A stretch of 5,162 bases of DNA. It comes from Verrucomicrobiota bacterium. GTDB lineage: Bacteria; Verrucomicrobiota; Verrucomicrobiia; Limisphaerales; AV2. A program made the translations under genes and the position numbers. Location: the NCBI GenBank assembly GCA_003218935.1, contig QHPA01000528.1, positions 1 through 5,162 of the forward strand. Reading direction: 5' to 3'. The notes beneath the pieces were generated by a model. It was not told where the DNA came from. It did no database searches and saw only the letters and a list, made by a program, of their open reading frames with translations. Positions 1 to 5,162 of the stretch are shown one piece after another. Numbering within the stretch: the stretch's first letter is position 1; the number at the start of each line of letters is the position of its first letter.

Positions 1-73
1 AGAATGTCGTCAACCCGCGCCCAAAAACTGGAGCATGATTTTAATCGAAAACGCCCGGCGGGCCGAGTGTTCT

Positions 74-185
74 CGCGGGAACTGTAATGTCCTGATTTGA
101 CTGTAGCGGCGCTCTGTGAGCGCCGTTTCGGCGGTCATAGACCGCCGCTACAATTCAAAGTTTGAGATCAGGACACTGCCCCGCG
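74..185. repeat. Nested composite inverted repeat (REP/MITE-like element A)
   Basis: Five paired segments nest around one centre. The outer arms are CGCGGG (74-79) with CCCGCG (180-185). Next come TGTCCTGAT (88-96) with ATCAGGACA (167-175), TTTGA (96-100) with TCAAA (155-159), and TGTAGC (102-107) with GCTACA (147-152). Inside the last stem are two side-by-side perfect 7-bp hairpins with 3-nt loops: GGCGCTC/GAGCGCC (108-124) and GGCGGTC/GACCGCC (130-146), joined by GTTTC. Folded, the core 102-152 is a three-way junction. No transposase is encoded. It sits about 30 bases upstream of the LRR gene start, so it may lie in that gene's leader. Pairing is seen directly; the mobile-element reading is inference. 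Confidence 0.75.
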
Positions 186-218
186 GGCCTGTAACGGTTG
201 GCAAAATGATTTCCGGCC

Positions 219-1031
219 ATGAAAAATTTCTTGCGCTTTTATTCAATAACTCCTTTGTTCTTAAGTCTTGTGACCAGAACTCCGGGTATGAACAGGACCA
301 TGCTGAATTCAACTCAAGCACTTTTCGTTCTCGCGCTGTTGTCGGCCCGCTCGCTTGCCGCCGATTCCTCCTCAGAAGCGCCCGTGTTCAAAGATAAAAT
401 TCTGGAGAAAGCCGTGCGCAAGTTCGTCTTCGACAAGCGCGACAACGACAAACCAATTGTCGAAACGGACGTGGTCAATCTTTCCACCATCCAGGGTGTC
501 GGCATGGAGATCGCCGATTTGTCCGGCCTTGAAAAATGCGCGAACCTTGCGTCGCTCGATTTGTCGAAGAACAGGATTAAAGACCTGACGCCGCTCAAGG
601 GCCTGAGCAAGCTGCAATACCTGAATCTGGCGGACAATCAGATCGAGGACATCGCGCCGCTCGCCGAGGACATGGCGCTGCAATACCTCGAGCTGTCGAA
701 CAATCAGGTGAAGGACCTGAAGCCGCTCCACGGTTTGACGAACCTCGCGTCGCTTTATCTGTCGAACAACCAGATCACTGACATCTCGCCGATTGTGAAA
801 TTGCCATGGATGGCGTCCGGACATCACATCGCTCGATGGGTTGACCAACCTGTTTTACCTGTTTCTGGAGAACAACAAGATCCGCGACCTGACGCCGCTG
901 GTGAAGATGGCGAAAAAGGATTTCGAGAACGAGAAACGGTTCGCGCCGTTTCTGAACCTTTACGTCAAAGGCAACTCAACGAAGGGGAGCCAGAAAGCGC
1001 AATTAAAAGATTACGGAGTCCGATTGAATGA
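219..1031 (+). CDS. Secreted leucine-rich repeat protein, frameshifted in its C-terminal third
   Basis: This is an exported LRR protein of the internalin/SDS22 type, probably a protein-binding scaffold at the envelope; no enzymatic domain is seen. Numbered from ATG 219, residues 55-110 form an N-terminal cap of the kind seen before such repeats. From about 98 to 200 there are 22-residue repeats of pattern LxxLxxLxLxxNxIxDLxPL, with asparagines at 118, 140, 162 and 184. The signal peptide is ambiguous. The 219 start gives a hydrophobic stretch at residues 4-19, whereas ATG 288 or 300 gives a more classical one ending RSLAA (44-48); no start has a good Shine-Dalgarno. After residue 200 the LRR pattern stops and about 70 low-complexity out-of-frame residues follow. 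The true C-terminus continues in the +1 frame to 1035 (see the separate entry). The stop overlaps the next start as ATGA, suggesting an operon. As it stands the product is likely defective or is a pseudogene, unless the lesion is a sequencing or assembly error. Confidence 0.8.
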   Translation: MKNFLRFYSITPLFLSLVTRTPGMNRTMLNSTQALFVLALLSARSLAADSSSEAPVFKDKILEKAVRKFVFDKRDNDKPIVETDVVNLSTIQGVGMEIADLSGLEKCANLASLDLSKNRIKDLTPLKGLSKLQYLNLADNQIEDIAPLAEDMALQYLELSNNQVKDLKPLHGLTNLASLYLSNNQITDISPIVKLPWMASGHHIARWVDQPVLPVSGEQQDPRPDAAGEDGEKGFRERETVRAVSEPLRQRQLNEGEPESAIKRLRSPIE

Positions 1032-1035
1032 TTAA
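820..1035 (+). pseudogene. Detached C-terminal part of the upstream LRR gene, in a shifted frame
   Basis: Read from base 820 in frame +1, the translation begins DITSLDGLTNL and continues through one more LRR (LFLENNKIRDLTPL). A cap follows with ENEKRFAPFLNLYVKGN and a lysine-rich end GVRLND, stopping at TAA 1033-1035. This is the expected end of the preceding LRR protein, not an independent gene: it has no good start codon (TTG 841 at best), no ribosome binding site and no signal peptide. The composition continues that of the upstream part. In the intact gene, 219-1035 would be one protein of about 280 residues, allowing for the missing 26 nt. Confidence 0.75.
1015..1018 (+). promoter_or_regulatory. 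Ribosome binding site supporting the ATG at 1028
   Basis: GGAG lies 9 bases before ATG 1028, inside the 3' end of the LRR gene. It favours 1028 over the internal ATG 1049, which has no purine-rich site before it, although a signal peptide beginning MKK would fit 1049 well. The arrangement suggests translational coupling to the LRR gene. Confidence 0.5.
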
Positions 1036-2014
1036 GCTCGCGTCACTTATGAAAAAACTCATTGCCGTTGCTGTCGCCCTGGTCGGGTTCACGAATCACC
1101 CGAGCCGCGCCGAAGACAAGGTAGATTTCGCCAGGCAGATTCGCCCGATTCTTGAGCAGAACTGCGTCAAATGCCATGGGCCGGAAAAGCAGAAGGCGAA
1201 GTTGCGGCTCGACTCCAAGGAGGCCGCGATGAAAGGCGGCAAGGACGGTGCGATCATCGTCGCTGGCAAGGCGGACAAAAGCGAGATGTACCGGCGGATC
1301 ACTTTGCCAAAGGGCGACGATGACATCATGCCGAACGAAGGCGATCCGCTGACCAGGGAGCAGACTGATTTGATCCGCGACTGGATCAACCAGGGCGCGG
1401 AATGGCCCGAAGTCGCCGCGGCAAAGCAATCGGAGCCGTCGAACCCGCTGGCGGGTCTGCCGCCCGATTTCAAACCGGGCGCGAACGAGGCGAAGGCAGC
1501 GGCGAAGATCGCGCAGCTCGGCGTGGACCTCCGACCCATCGCGATGAACATCCACTGGACGGAAGCGAACTTCCGGCCGCAAGGCACGAGCGTCACTGAT
1601 GCGGCCATCGCGCCGTTGAAGGATGTGACCAGCCTGACTGACTTGAATCTGGCGGGCACAAAGATCACCGACGCCGGCCTCGCGACTGCCGAAGGGTTGA
1701 CCTATCTGACGCGACTGCACCTCGAACTCACCTCCATCACCGACGCCGGGCTGGCCCATCTCAAGAGCCTGACCAACCTCAATTACCTGAACCTCTACGG
1801 CACCGCGGTAACCGACTCCGGGCTGGAACACCTCAAAGGCCTGCACAAGCTCAAACACCTTTATGTCTGGCAGACCAAAGTCACCGAGGCCGGCGTGAAG
1901 AATTTGAAAGCGGCGCTGCCAGGCCTGGAGATTTCCACGGGCGCGGAGCTGACCGCCGTGGCCAAAAAGGAGGACGACACGAAAAAAGAGGAAAAGAAGG
2001 AAGAGAAGAAATAG
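1028..2014 (+). CDS. Exported mono-heme cytochrome c (PSCyt1-type) fused to leucine-rich repeats
   Basis: This is a 328-residue envelope protein. Residues 8-28 (MKKLIAVAVALVGF...) form a signal peptide ending near SRAED. Residues 33-128 match the Planctomycete cytochrome C (PSCyt1) pattern. They contain DFARQIRPILEQNCVKCHGP with heme motif C46-V-K-C49-H50, then AKLRLDS, a likely axial methionine M101 in DIMPNEGDPLT, and the closing LIRDWINQGAEWP. A linker (130-185) leads to about five LRRs (186-300) of the 24-residue TDAGLxxLxxLxxLxxLxLxxT class, different from the 22-residue class of the neighbouring gene. The tail (313-328) is almost only K, E and D. PSCyt1 usually precedes PSCyt2/PSD1 domains; neither is present here. 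Electron transfer or heme-based sensing with protein binding is inferred; substrate and partner are unknown. The start overlaps the upstream stop (ATGA), so the gene is probably co-transcribed with the LRR gene. Confidence 0.92.
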   Translation: MIKLASLMKKLIAVAVALVGFTNHPSRAEDKVDFARQIRPILEQNCVKCHGPEKQKAKLRLDSKEAAMKGGKDGAIIVAGKADKSEMYRRITLPKGDDDIMPNEGDPLTREQTDLIRDWINQGAEWPEVAAAKQSEPSNPLAGLPPDFKPGANEAKAAAKIAQLGVDLRPIAMNIHWTEANFRPQGTSVTDAAIAPLKDVTSLTDLNLAGTKITDAGLATAEGLTYLTRLHLELTSITDAGLAHLKSLTNLNYLNLYGTAVTDSGLEHLKGLHKLKHLYVWQTKVTEAGVKNLKAALPGLEISTGAELTAVAKKEDDTKKEEKKEEKK

Positions 2015-2036
2015 AGCCAGCGCGACAATTCCCGAG

Positions 2037-2165
2037 CTGTAGCCGCAAACTTTAGTTTGCGCCGCACCTGTTGAAAGCATCTTGAATTCGCCGCCTGAAG
2101 CTTGCGGCTGCAGGTGCGGACGATTCGATCAGCGCAGGATAATCCGGATCGCCGCGGCTACCTGC
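2037..2165. repeat. Nested composite inverted repeat (element B), possible terminator region
   Basis: The outer arms are TAGCCGC (2040-2046) and GCGGCTA (2154-2160). Inside are a perfect 8-bp hairpin CGCAAACT/AGTTTGCG with a 2-nt loop (2044-2061), a 9-bp pair CCGCACCTG (2062-2070) with CAGGTGCGG (2111-2119), and within that GCCGC (2090-2094) with GCGGC (2104-2108) around AAGCTT. Some arms are mutually exclusive, so alternative folds exist. It lies 23 bases after the cytochrome stop and could help end that transcript, but no U-tract follows the hairpin. The layout resembles element A, with TGTAGC at the left end and GCTAC at the right. Confidence 0.65.
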
Positions 2166-2180
2166 CCGCGCAGCAACAGA

Positions 2181-2195
2181 CAGGCTGGAAGCCTG
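2181..2195. terminator. Hairpin downstream of the ABC ATPase gene, candidate terminator or small repeat
   Basis: CAGGCT (2181-2186) and AGCCTG (2190-2195) form a perfect 6-bp stem with a 3-nt loop. It starts 15 bases beyond the stop of the minus-strand ATPase gene, in the place expected for a terminator. No T-run follows on the minus strand, so intrinsic termination is doubtful. It may instead be a short dispersed palindrome or a transcript-stabilising hairpin. Confidence 0.4.
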
Positions 2196-2209
2196 CCCTA
2201 CGTGTTGTT

Positions 2210-3022
2210 TCACATGACCCTCTTCATCGACGGCTTTACAACAAGTGAGTAGCGACCGTTGGTTGCGAGCAGACTCAAAGACGATGCGAACGCCTCGGAA
2301 AGCACCTGTGAGCGCAGCACATCTCGCTTTTTGCCAGCCGCCAGCACCTGGCCCGCCTTCAGCAACAGCACATGGCTGAACACCGGCATGATTTCCTCCA
2401 CGTGATGCGTCACCAGCACAACGGTCGGCGCGCTTCTCTTCCGGCCGAGACGATCGAGGAACTGAAGGAAATGGTCGCGCGCGACCGGATCGAGCCCGGC
2501 GCAAGGCTCGTCGAGAATCAGCACCGGCGGACGCGCCATCAGCGCGCGACCGATAAGCACACGCTGGCGTTCGCCTTGCGAGAGAAAAGCCCACGGCCGC
2601 CCGGCGAGATAATCGCACTCAATCTGTTTGAGGACGCGCGAGGCGCGAGCGCGGTCGGCATGGGTGATTCGTCCCCAAAAATCAATCATGGCGTGTTTGC
2701 CGCTGACGATGGTTTCGAGCGCCGGCTCGGATTCGGGCATCATCTGGCGCACGGACGAGCTGACCAGACCGATCTGCTTGCGCAGCTCGCGCCAATCGGT
2801 TTCGCCGTAGCGCCGGCCCAGCACCGCGATTTCGCCGCCGGACGGAGTCAGATAGCCGGTCAGCGCGCTGAGCAGCGACGTTTTGCCCGAACCGTTGGCG
2901 CCGAGGATGACCCAGTGCTGGCCGCGCTCGACGCTCCACGAAACGCTGTGGAGAATCGTCGTCTTGCCGCGCCGGATGTGCAGGCCGCAAACTTCGATAA
3001 CCGCTTCGGGCTCGCGTTTCAT
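2210..3022 (-). CDS. ABC transporter ATP-binding protein, ModF/PhrA-like (COG1119 type)
   Basis: This is a complete 270-residue single-domain ABC ATPase with no membrane segment. Walker A is GANGSGKT (41-48), the ABC signature LSQGERQRV (148-156), Walker B VLILDEP (167-173), the D-loop GLD (176-178), and the switch histidine H206 in LVTHH. Phrases such as QHWVILGANGSGKTSLLSALTGYL, IGLVSSS, LDEPCAGLDP and VTHHVEEI are typical of the ModF/PhrA/YlmA-like group. The usual Q-loop glutamine after IGLV is replaced by serine (S88-S90), the nearest being Q93. No permease or binding-protein gene adjoins it, so the transported substrate, if any, cannot be told. Molybdate is only the group's namesake. 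The start ATG at 3022 has only weak purine context; the reading frame and N-terminus fit the family length. It is transcribed away from the CAP gene. Confidence 0.93.
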   Translation of the reverse strand: MKREPEAVIEVCGLHIRRGKTTILHSVSWSVERGQHWVILGANGSGKTSLLSALTGYLTPSGGEIAVLGRRYGETDWRELRKQIGLVSSSVRQMMPESEPALETIVSGKHAMIDFWGRITHADRARASRVLKQIECDYLAGRPWAFLSQGERQRVLIGRALMARPPVLILDEPCAGLDPVARDHFLQFLDRLGRKRSAPTVVLVTHHVEEIMPVFSHVLLLKAGQVLAAGKKRDVLRSQVLSEAFASSLSLLATNGRYSLVVKPSMKRVM

Positions 3023-3093
3023 GGGCTAAACATCTTTGTCAAATCGCTCGAAGAGGCAAAGCAAATGCGGGCGTTGGTAAGTCGGCCTGAAAT

Positions 3094-3117
3094 GCGGCAA
3101 GTTCGCCGCTTCGCGGC
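3094..3117. repeat. Short overlapping GC palindromes
   Basis: Three alternating arms GCGGC (3094-3098), GCCGC (3105-3109) and GCGGC (3113-3117) let the middle arm pair with either neighbour. The feature is small and may be fortuitous in GC-rich DNA. It lies upstream of the minus-strand ATPase gene, within its possible leader. Confidence 0.3.
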
Positions 3118-3137
3118 TCCGATTCCTAATACCGCAA

Positions 3138-3157
3138 CCCACGGCTGACGCCGTGGG
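3138..3157. repeat. 8-bp perfect hairpin in the divergent intergenic region
   Basis: CCCACGGC (3138-3145) pairs perfectly with GCCGTGGG (3150-3157) across the loop TGAC. GGCTAC follows directly, echoing the GCTAC ends of elements A and B. It lies between two divergent genes and so is not placed as a terminator for either. A dispersed intergenic palindrome is the simplest reading. Confidence 0.55.
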
Positions 3158-3236
3158 CTACCTTCTACCGCGGCTCCGCAGCTATTCGGCGCCGTTCTCA
3201 AAAACTGATTTGTGTCCCTCGAACTGCTGCGCCATC

Positions 3237-3264
3237 AATCAAATTGATTCAAAGAGTAAACTCT
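3237..3264. promoter_or_regulatory. Two tandem palindromes before the CAP gene start, possible operator
   Basis: AATCAA-A-TTGATT (3237-3249) is a perfect 13-base palindrome. Three bases later AGAGT-AA-ACTCT (3253-3264) is a second, ending 2 bases before ATG 3267 and covering the only purine-rich site (AAAGAG). Their position and AT-richer composition against GC-rich surroundings suggest a repressor site or an RBS-masking hairpin. No experimental or family evidence supports this. Confidence 0.35.
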
Positions 3265-3266
3265 GT

Positions 3267-5162
3267 ATGGTTTCGGCCATGAGCGCATTTTTCCGTCCCT
3301 GGGCGAGTGTCCTGCTGGTTCTGGCTGCGTCGTCCTGGCTTCTTCAAGCAAGACCACCCGCCACGCTCGGCGACCCGCCGCCTGCGCCGACACCGGACGA
3401 AGTCGCGCGCCTGCGCAAACAGGGACCGATCGTGCTGGGGCCAACCGGCCCGTTCGCCGTGAACATCGCGAGCCGCGAAGAAGTGAGGAATTTCTTCAAT
3501 AGCGTTTACGCCGCGACCGATGCCGGCTTTCGCGACCTCGTCGTGTTGCGGATCAATTGGTTTCGGGCGATGGCCGGGGTCCCTTCGGGTGTCGCGCTCG
3601 ACAGTGTGAACAACGCGAAGAATCAGCAGGCAGCGTTGATCATGAGCGCCAACAATGCGTTGAGTCATTTTCCGCCACAAACCTGGAGTTGCTGGACGCA
3701 GGACGGTTACGATGCCGCCGGCAAGTCCAACATCGCTCTGGGTAACGCCGGACCGGACGCGATTACAGCGTACATCGAAGACTCCCTCGGCAACAACGCC
3801 GCCGTAGGCCATCGCCGCTGGATTCTCTATCCGCAGACACAGACGATGGGCACAGGCGATGTGCCGGACACCGGCGCCAACAGCGCGGCCAACGCCACCT
3901 GGGTGCAGGATGGGCGTTACTTGGATCCACGCCCAACCACGCGCGACAACTTCGTCAGTTGGCCGCCGCCTGGATTCGTCCCGTTTCAGCTCGTCTTCCC
4001 GCGCTGGTCGCTTTCCTATCCCAGCGCCAATTTCGGCGGCGCCACAGTCACAATGACCAGCAACGGCGTGAACGTGGCCGTGACGAAAGAGGCGTTACAA
4101 GGGAACATCGGCGAGAACACCCTGGTCTGGTATCCGAGCAACCTCGATCCCACGCAGCCTTACGCATGGCCCCGGCCGTCCGCCGACACCGTGTATACGA
4201 TCAATGTCCAGAACGTGACGGGCGCCGGTGTTCCGAGCGCCTTTAACTACACGGTTACTGTCTTCGATCCGCAGGTGCCGGGCCCGGACACGGTGCTGCC
4301 GGTTATTTCCGGTCCGGACCAACCTGCCGTGAACCAAACCAACATTTACAATTTCGCCGCCGTGACCAACGCAACGGGCTACCAGTGGCGGCTTTCGCAG
4401 CGCGCAGCGTTCACTGCAGTCGAGGGCGCTGAAAACGGACTGACCTATTTCACGACCAACACGGCCTCGGATTACAACGTGATCGTCAACAACCCGAAGG
4501 CGTCCGGCTCTTTCGCGTTCCACCTCGCGCACACGCAGCCGGACGACCAGGTTCTGACTTACACGCGCGTCTTGCTGCCGGGTACGAACGCACAGATGCA
4601 GTTCAAGAGTTGGCTCGGTTTTGCAGCGGACGGTGAAGTAGCCAAGGTGCAGGTTTCGGAGGACGGCGGCAGTTCCTGGCAAGACGGTTATACACAAACT
4701 GGTAATAACAGCGGTACGTCGGTTGAAACAACCTTTAACACGCGAACCATCTCCTTAGGTGGCTTCGCCGGACGGTCGATTACAGTTCGGTTCAGATATG
4801 ATTATGTCACCGGCCTTTCGTATTATCCGCAAAGCGACCCCGGCGTCGGCTGGTATATCGACGACATCTCCTTTTCCAATACCGAAGAACTGAGTAATCC
4901 GGTCGTCACCGCACTGCCGTCGGGAACGAACTTCAATTTTGTTCCCGCTCAGGCCGGTGATTACGCGCTGGACGTGCGTGCGCAGGTCTATGGTCAGTAC
5001 TATCTCGAATGGGGACCCATCAAGCGCGTCACTGCGGCAGTCGTTCTCAATCCAATCGTTCAATTCAGCGGCAGCCCCTCGGTGTCCGCCAACCAGGTGC
5101 AGATCGATTTTGGCGTGACTAATTATCGCGCGGACCTGGTCTTTCAATTGTTGCAAGCGTCC
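3267..5162 (+). CDS. Secreted multidomain CAP/SCP-family protein, 3' end beyond the window
   Basis: The frame is open for 632 codons from ATG 3267 to the last base with no stop, so the C-terminus is missing. ATG 3279 in the same frame is an alternative start; AAAGAG about 10 bases upstream favours 3267. Residues 10-28 form a signal peptide (RPW, then a hydrophobic core, ending LLQA), followed by a proline-rich linker. The CAP domain spans about 78-200: VLRINWFRAMAGV, H134 in LSHFPP, WSCW, AGKSNIALG (151-159), and NNAAVGHRRWIL with H182. Residues 225-335 form a beta-rich extension (WPPPGFVPFQLVFPRWS, GENTLVWYP). An Ig-like segment (about 338-395) follows, and then a MAM/jelly-roll-like domain (about 405-540) closing with GWYIDDISF (528-536). 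Another beta domain begins after 540. The two CAP histidines are kept, but the GENI glutamate position reads S154. Function is unknown: extracellular binding or hydrolysis is possible. Confidence 0.88.
   Translation, partial: MVSAMSAFFRPWASVLLVLAASSWLLQARPPATLGDPPPAPTPDEVARLRKQGPIVLGPTGPFAVNIASREEVRNFFNSVYAATDAGFRDLVVLRINWFRAMAGVPSGVALDSVNNAKNQQAALIMSANNALSHFPPQTWSCWTQDGYDAAGKSNIALGNAGPDAITAYIEDSLGNNAAVGHRRWILYPQTQTMGTGDVPDTGANSAANATWVQDGRYLDPRPTTRDNFVSWPPPGFVPFQLVFPRWSLSYPSANFGGATVTMTSNGVNVAVTKEALQGNIGENTLVWYPSNLDPTQPYAWPRPSADTVYTINVQNVTGAGVPSAFNYTVTVFDPQVPGPDTVLPVISGPDQPAVNQTNIYNFAAVTNATGYQWRLSQRAAFTAVEGAENGLTYFTTNTASDYNVIVNNPKASGSFAFHLAHTQPDDQVLTYTRVLLPGTNAQMQFKSWLGFAADGEVAKVQVSEDGGSSWQDGYTQTGNNSGTSVETTFNTRTISLGGFAGRSITVRFRYDYVTGLSYYPQSDPGVGWYIDDISFSNTEELSNPVVTALPSGTNFNFVPAQAGDYALDVRAQVYGQYYLEWGPIKRVTAAVVLNPIVQFSGSPSVSANQVQIDFGVTNYRADLVFQLLQAS

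Noticed and set aside
1..87. Open frame (frame 1) from the window edge to TAA 85-87, with an ATG at 4
   Set aside because: At most 28 codons with no recognisable domain or ribosome binding site visible. It could be the tail of an upstream gene, but nothing supports this.
116..397. 93-codon plus-strand frame over the palindromic element and the start of the LRR gene
   Set aside because: Its translation reads through the inverted repeat and then in a wrong frame across the LRR signal peptide; no family resemblance.
809..839. GATGG repeated at 809 and 835, 26 bases apart, at the LRR lesion
   Set aside because: Replication slippage that deleted 26 nt would leave only one copy of the flanking repeat, so these two remaining copies do not explain the deletion. 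A 5-base match is likely chance.
1043..2080. Long minus-strand frame opposite the cytochrome gene
   Set aside because: A shadow of a GC-rich coding region. The plus strand encodes clear heme and LRR motifs, while this translation is low-complexity and extends into the repeat element.
3037..3042. TTGACA on the minus strand upstream of the ATPase, resembling a -35 box
   Set aside because: A -10 box at normal spacing would fall on the start codon, so it cannot serve a normal leadered transcript from ATG 3022.
2372..3148. 258-codon plus-strand frame opposite the ABC ATPase
   Set aside because: The minus strand carries all ABC motifs in order, and this frame runs into intergenic palindromes with no recognisable domain.
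3019..3201. Minus-strand 60-codon frame overlapping the ATPase start by ATGA
   Set aside because: It is largely a translation of intergenic hairpins (including 3138-3157), has no ribosome binding site, and has no family resemblance.
3249..3812. Minus-strand 187-codon frame opposite the CAP domain
   Set aside because: The plus strand encodes a signal peptide and conserved CAP motifs in one frame open to the window end. The minus frame has no recognisable motif.

Overview
The window looks like chromosomal DNA from a Verrucomicrobiota (Pedosphaera/Limisphaerales-like) or, less likely, Planctomycetota bacterium. This is inferred from family content: a Planctomycete-type cytochrome c (PSCyt1) domain fused to leucine-rich repeats, a second secreted LRR protein, a large secreted CAP-domain protein with a GWYIDD-type beta domain, moderately high GC, and intergenic gaps filled with nested palindromes. 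No marker gene fixes the taxon.

Layout, left to right. Bases 1-218 hold no convincing gene but carry an elaborate nested inverted repeat (74-185). At 219-1035 lies a secreted LRR (internalin/SDS22-type, 22-residue repeat) gene whose reading frame is broken near base 819. LRR phasing shows that exactly 26 nt are missing there, so the last repeats and the C-terminal cap are encoded in a different frame. At 1028-2014, overlapping by ATGA, is a secreted mono-heme cytochrome/LRR fusion. A gap at 2015-2209 holds a second composite palindromic element and a terminator-like hairpin. On the minus strand, 2210-3022 encodes a complete ModF/PhrA-like (COG1119-type) ABC ATPase with no permease next to it. 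A divergent intergenic region (3023-3266) has GC-rich hairpins and two AT-richer palindromes just before the next start. From 3267 to the window end, one continuous plus-strand reading frame (at least 632 codons, no stop) encodes a secreted CAP/SCP-domain protein with Ig-like and MAM/jelly-roll-like domains; its 3' end lies outside the window.

Functional picture. The first two genes probably form a small operon of envelope-exported, repeat-bearing proteins. The cytochrome domain suggests a redox or heme-linked role, but its usual PSCyt2/PSD1 partner domains are absent here. The ABC ATPase is transcribed oppositely and appears unrelated. The CAP protein is an independent secreted unit divergent from the ATPase. 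No phage, transposase, CRISPR, rRNA or tRNA gene is recognisable. The most notable observations are the single 26-nt lesion in the LRR gene and the family of nested intergenic palindromes sharing TGTAGC/GCTAC-type ends.
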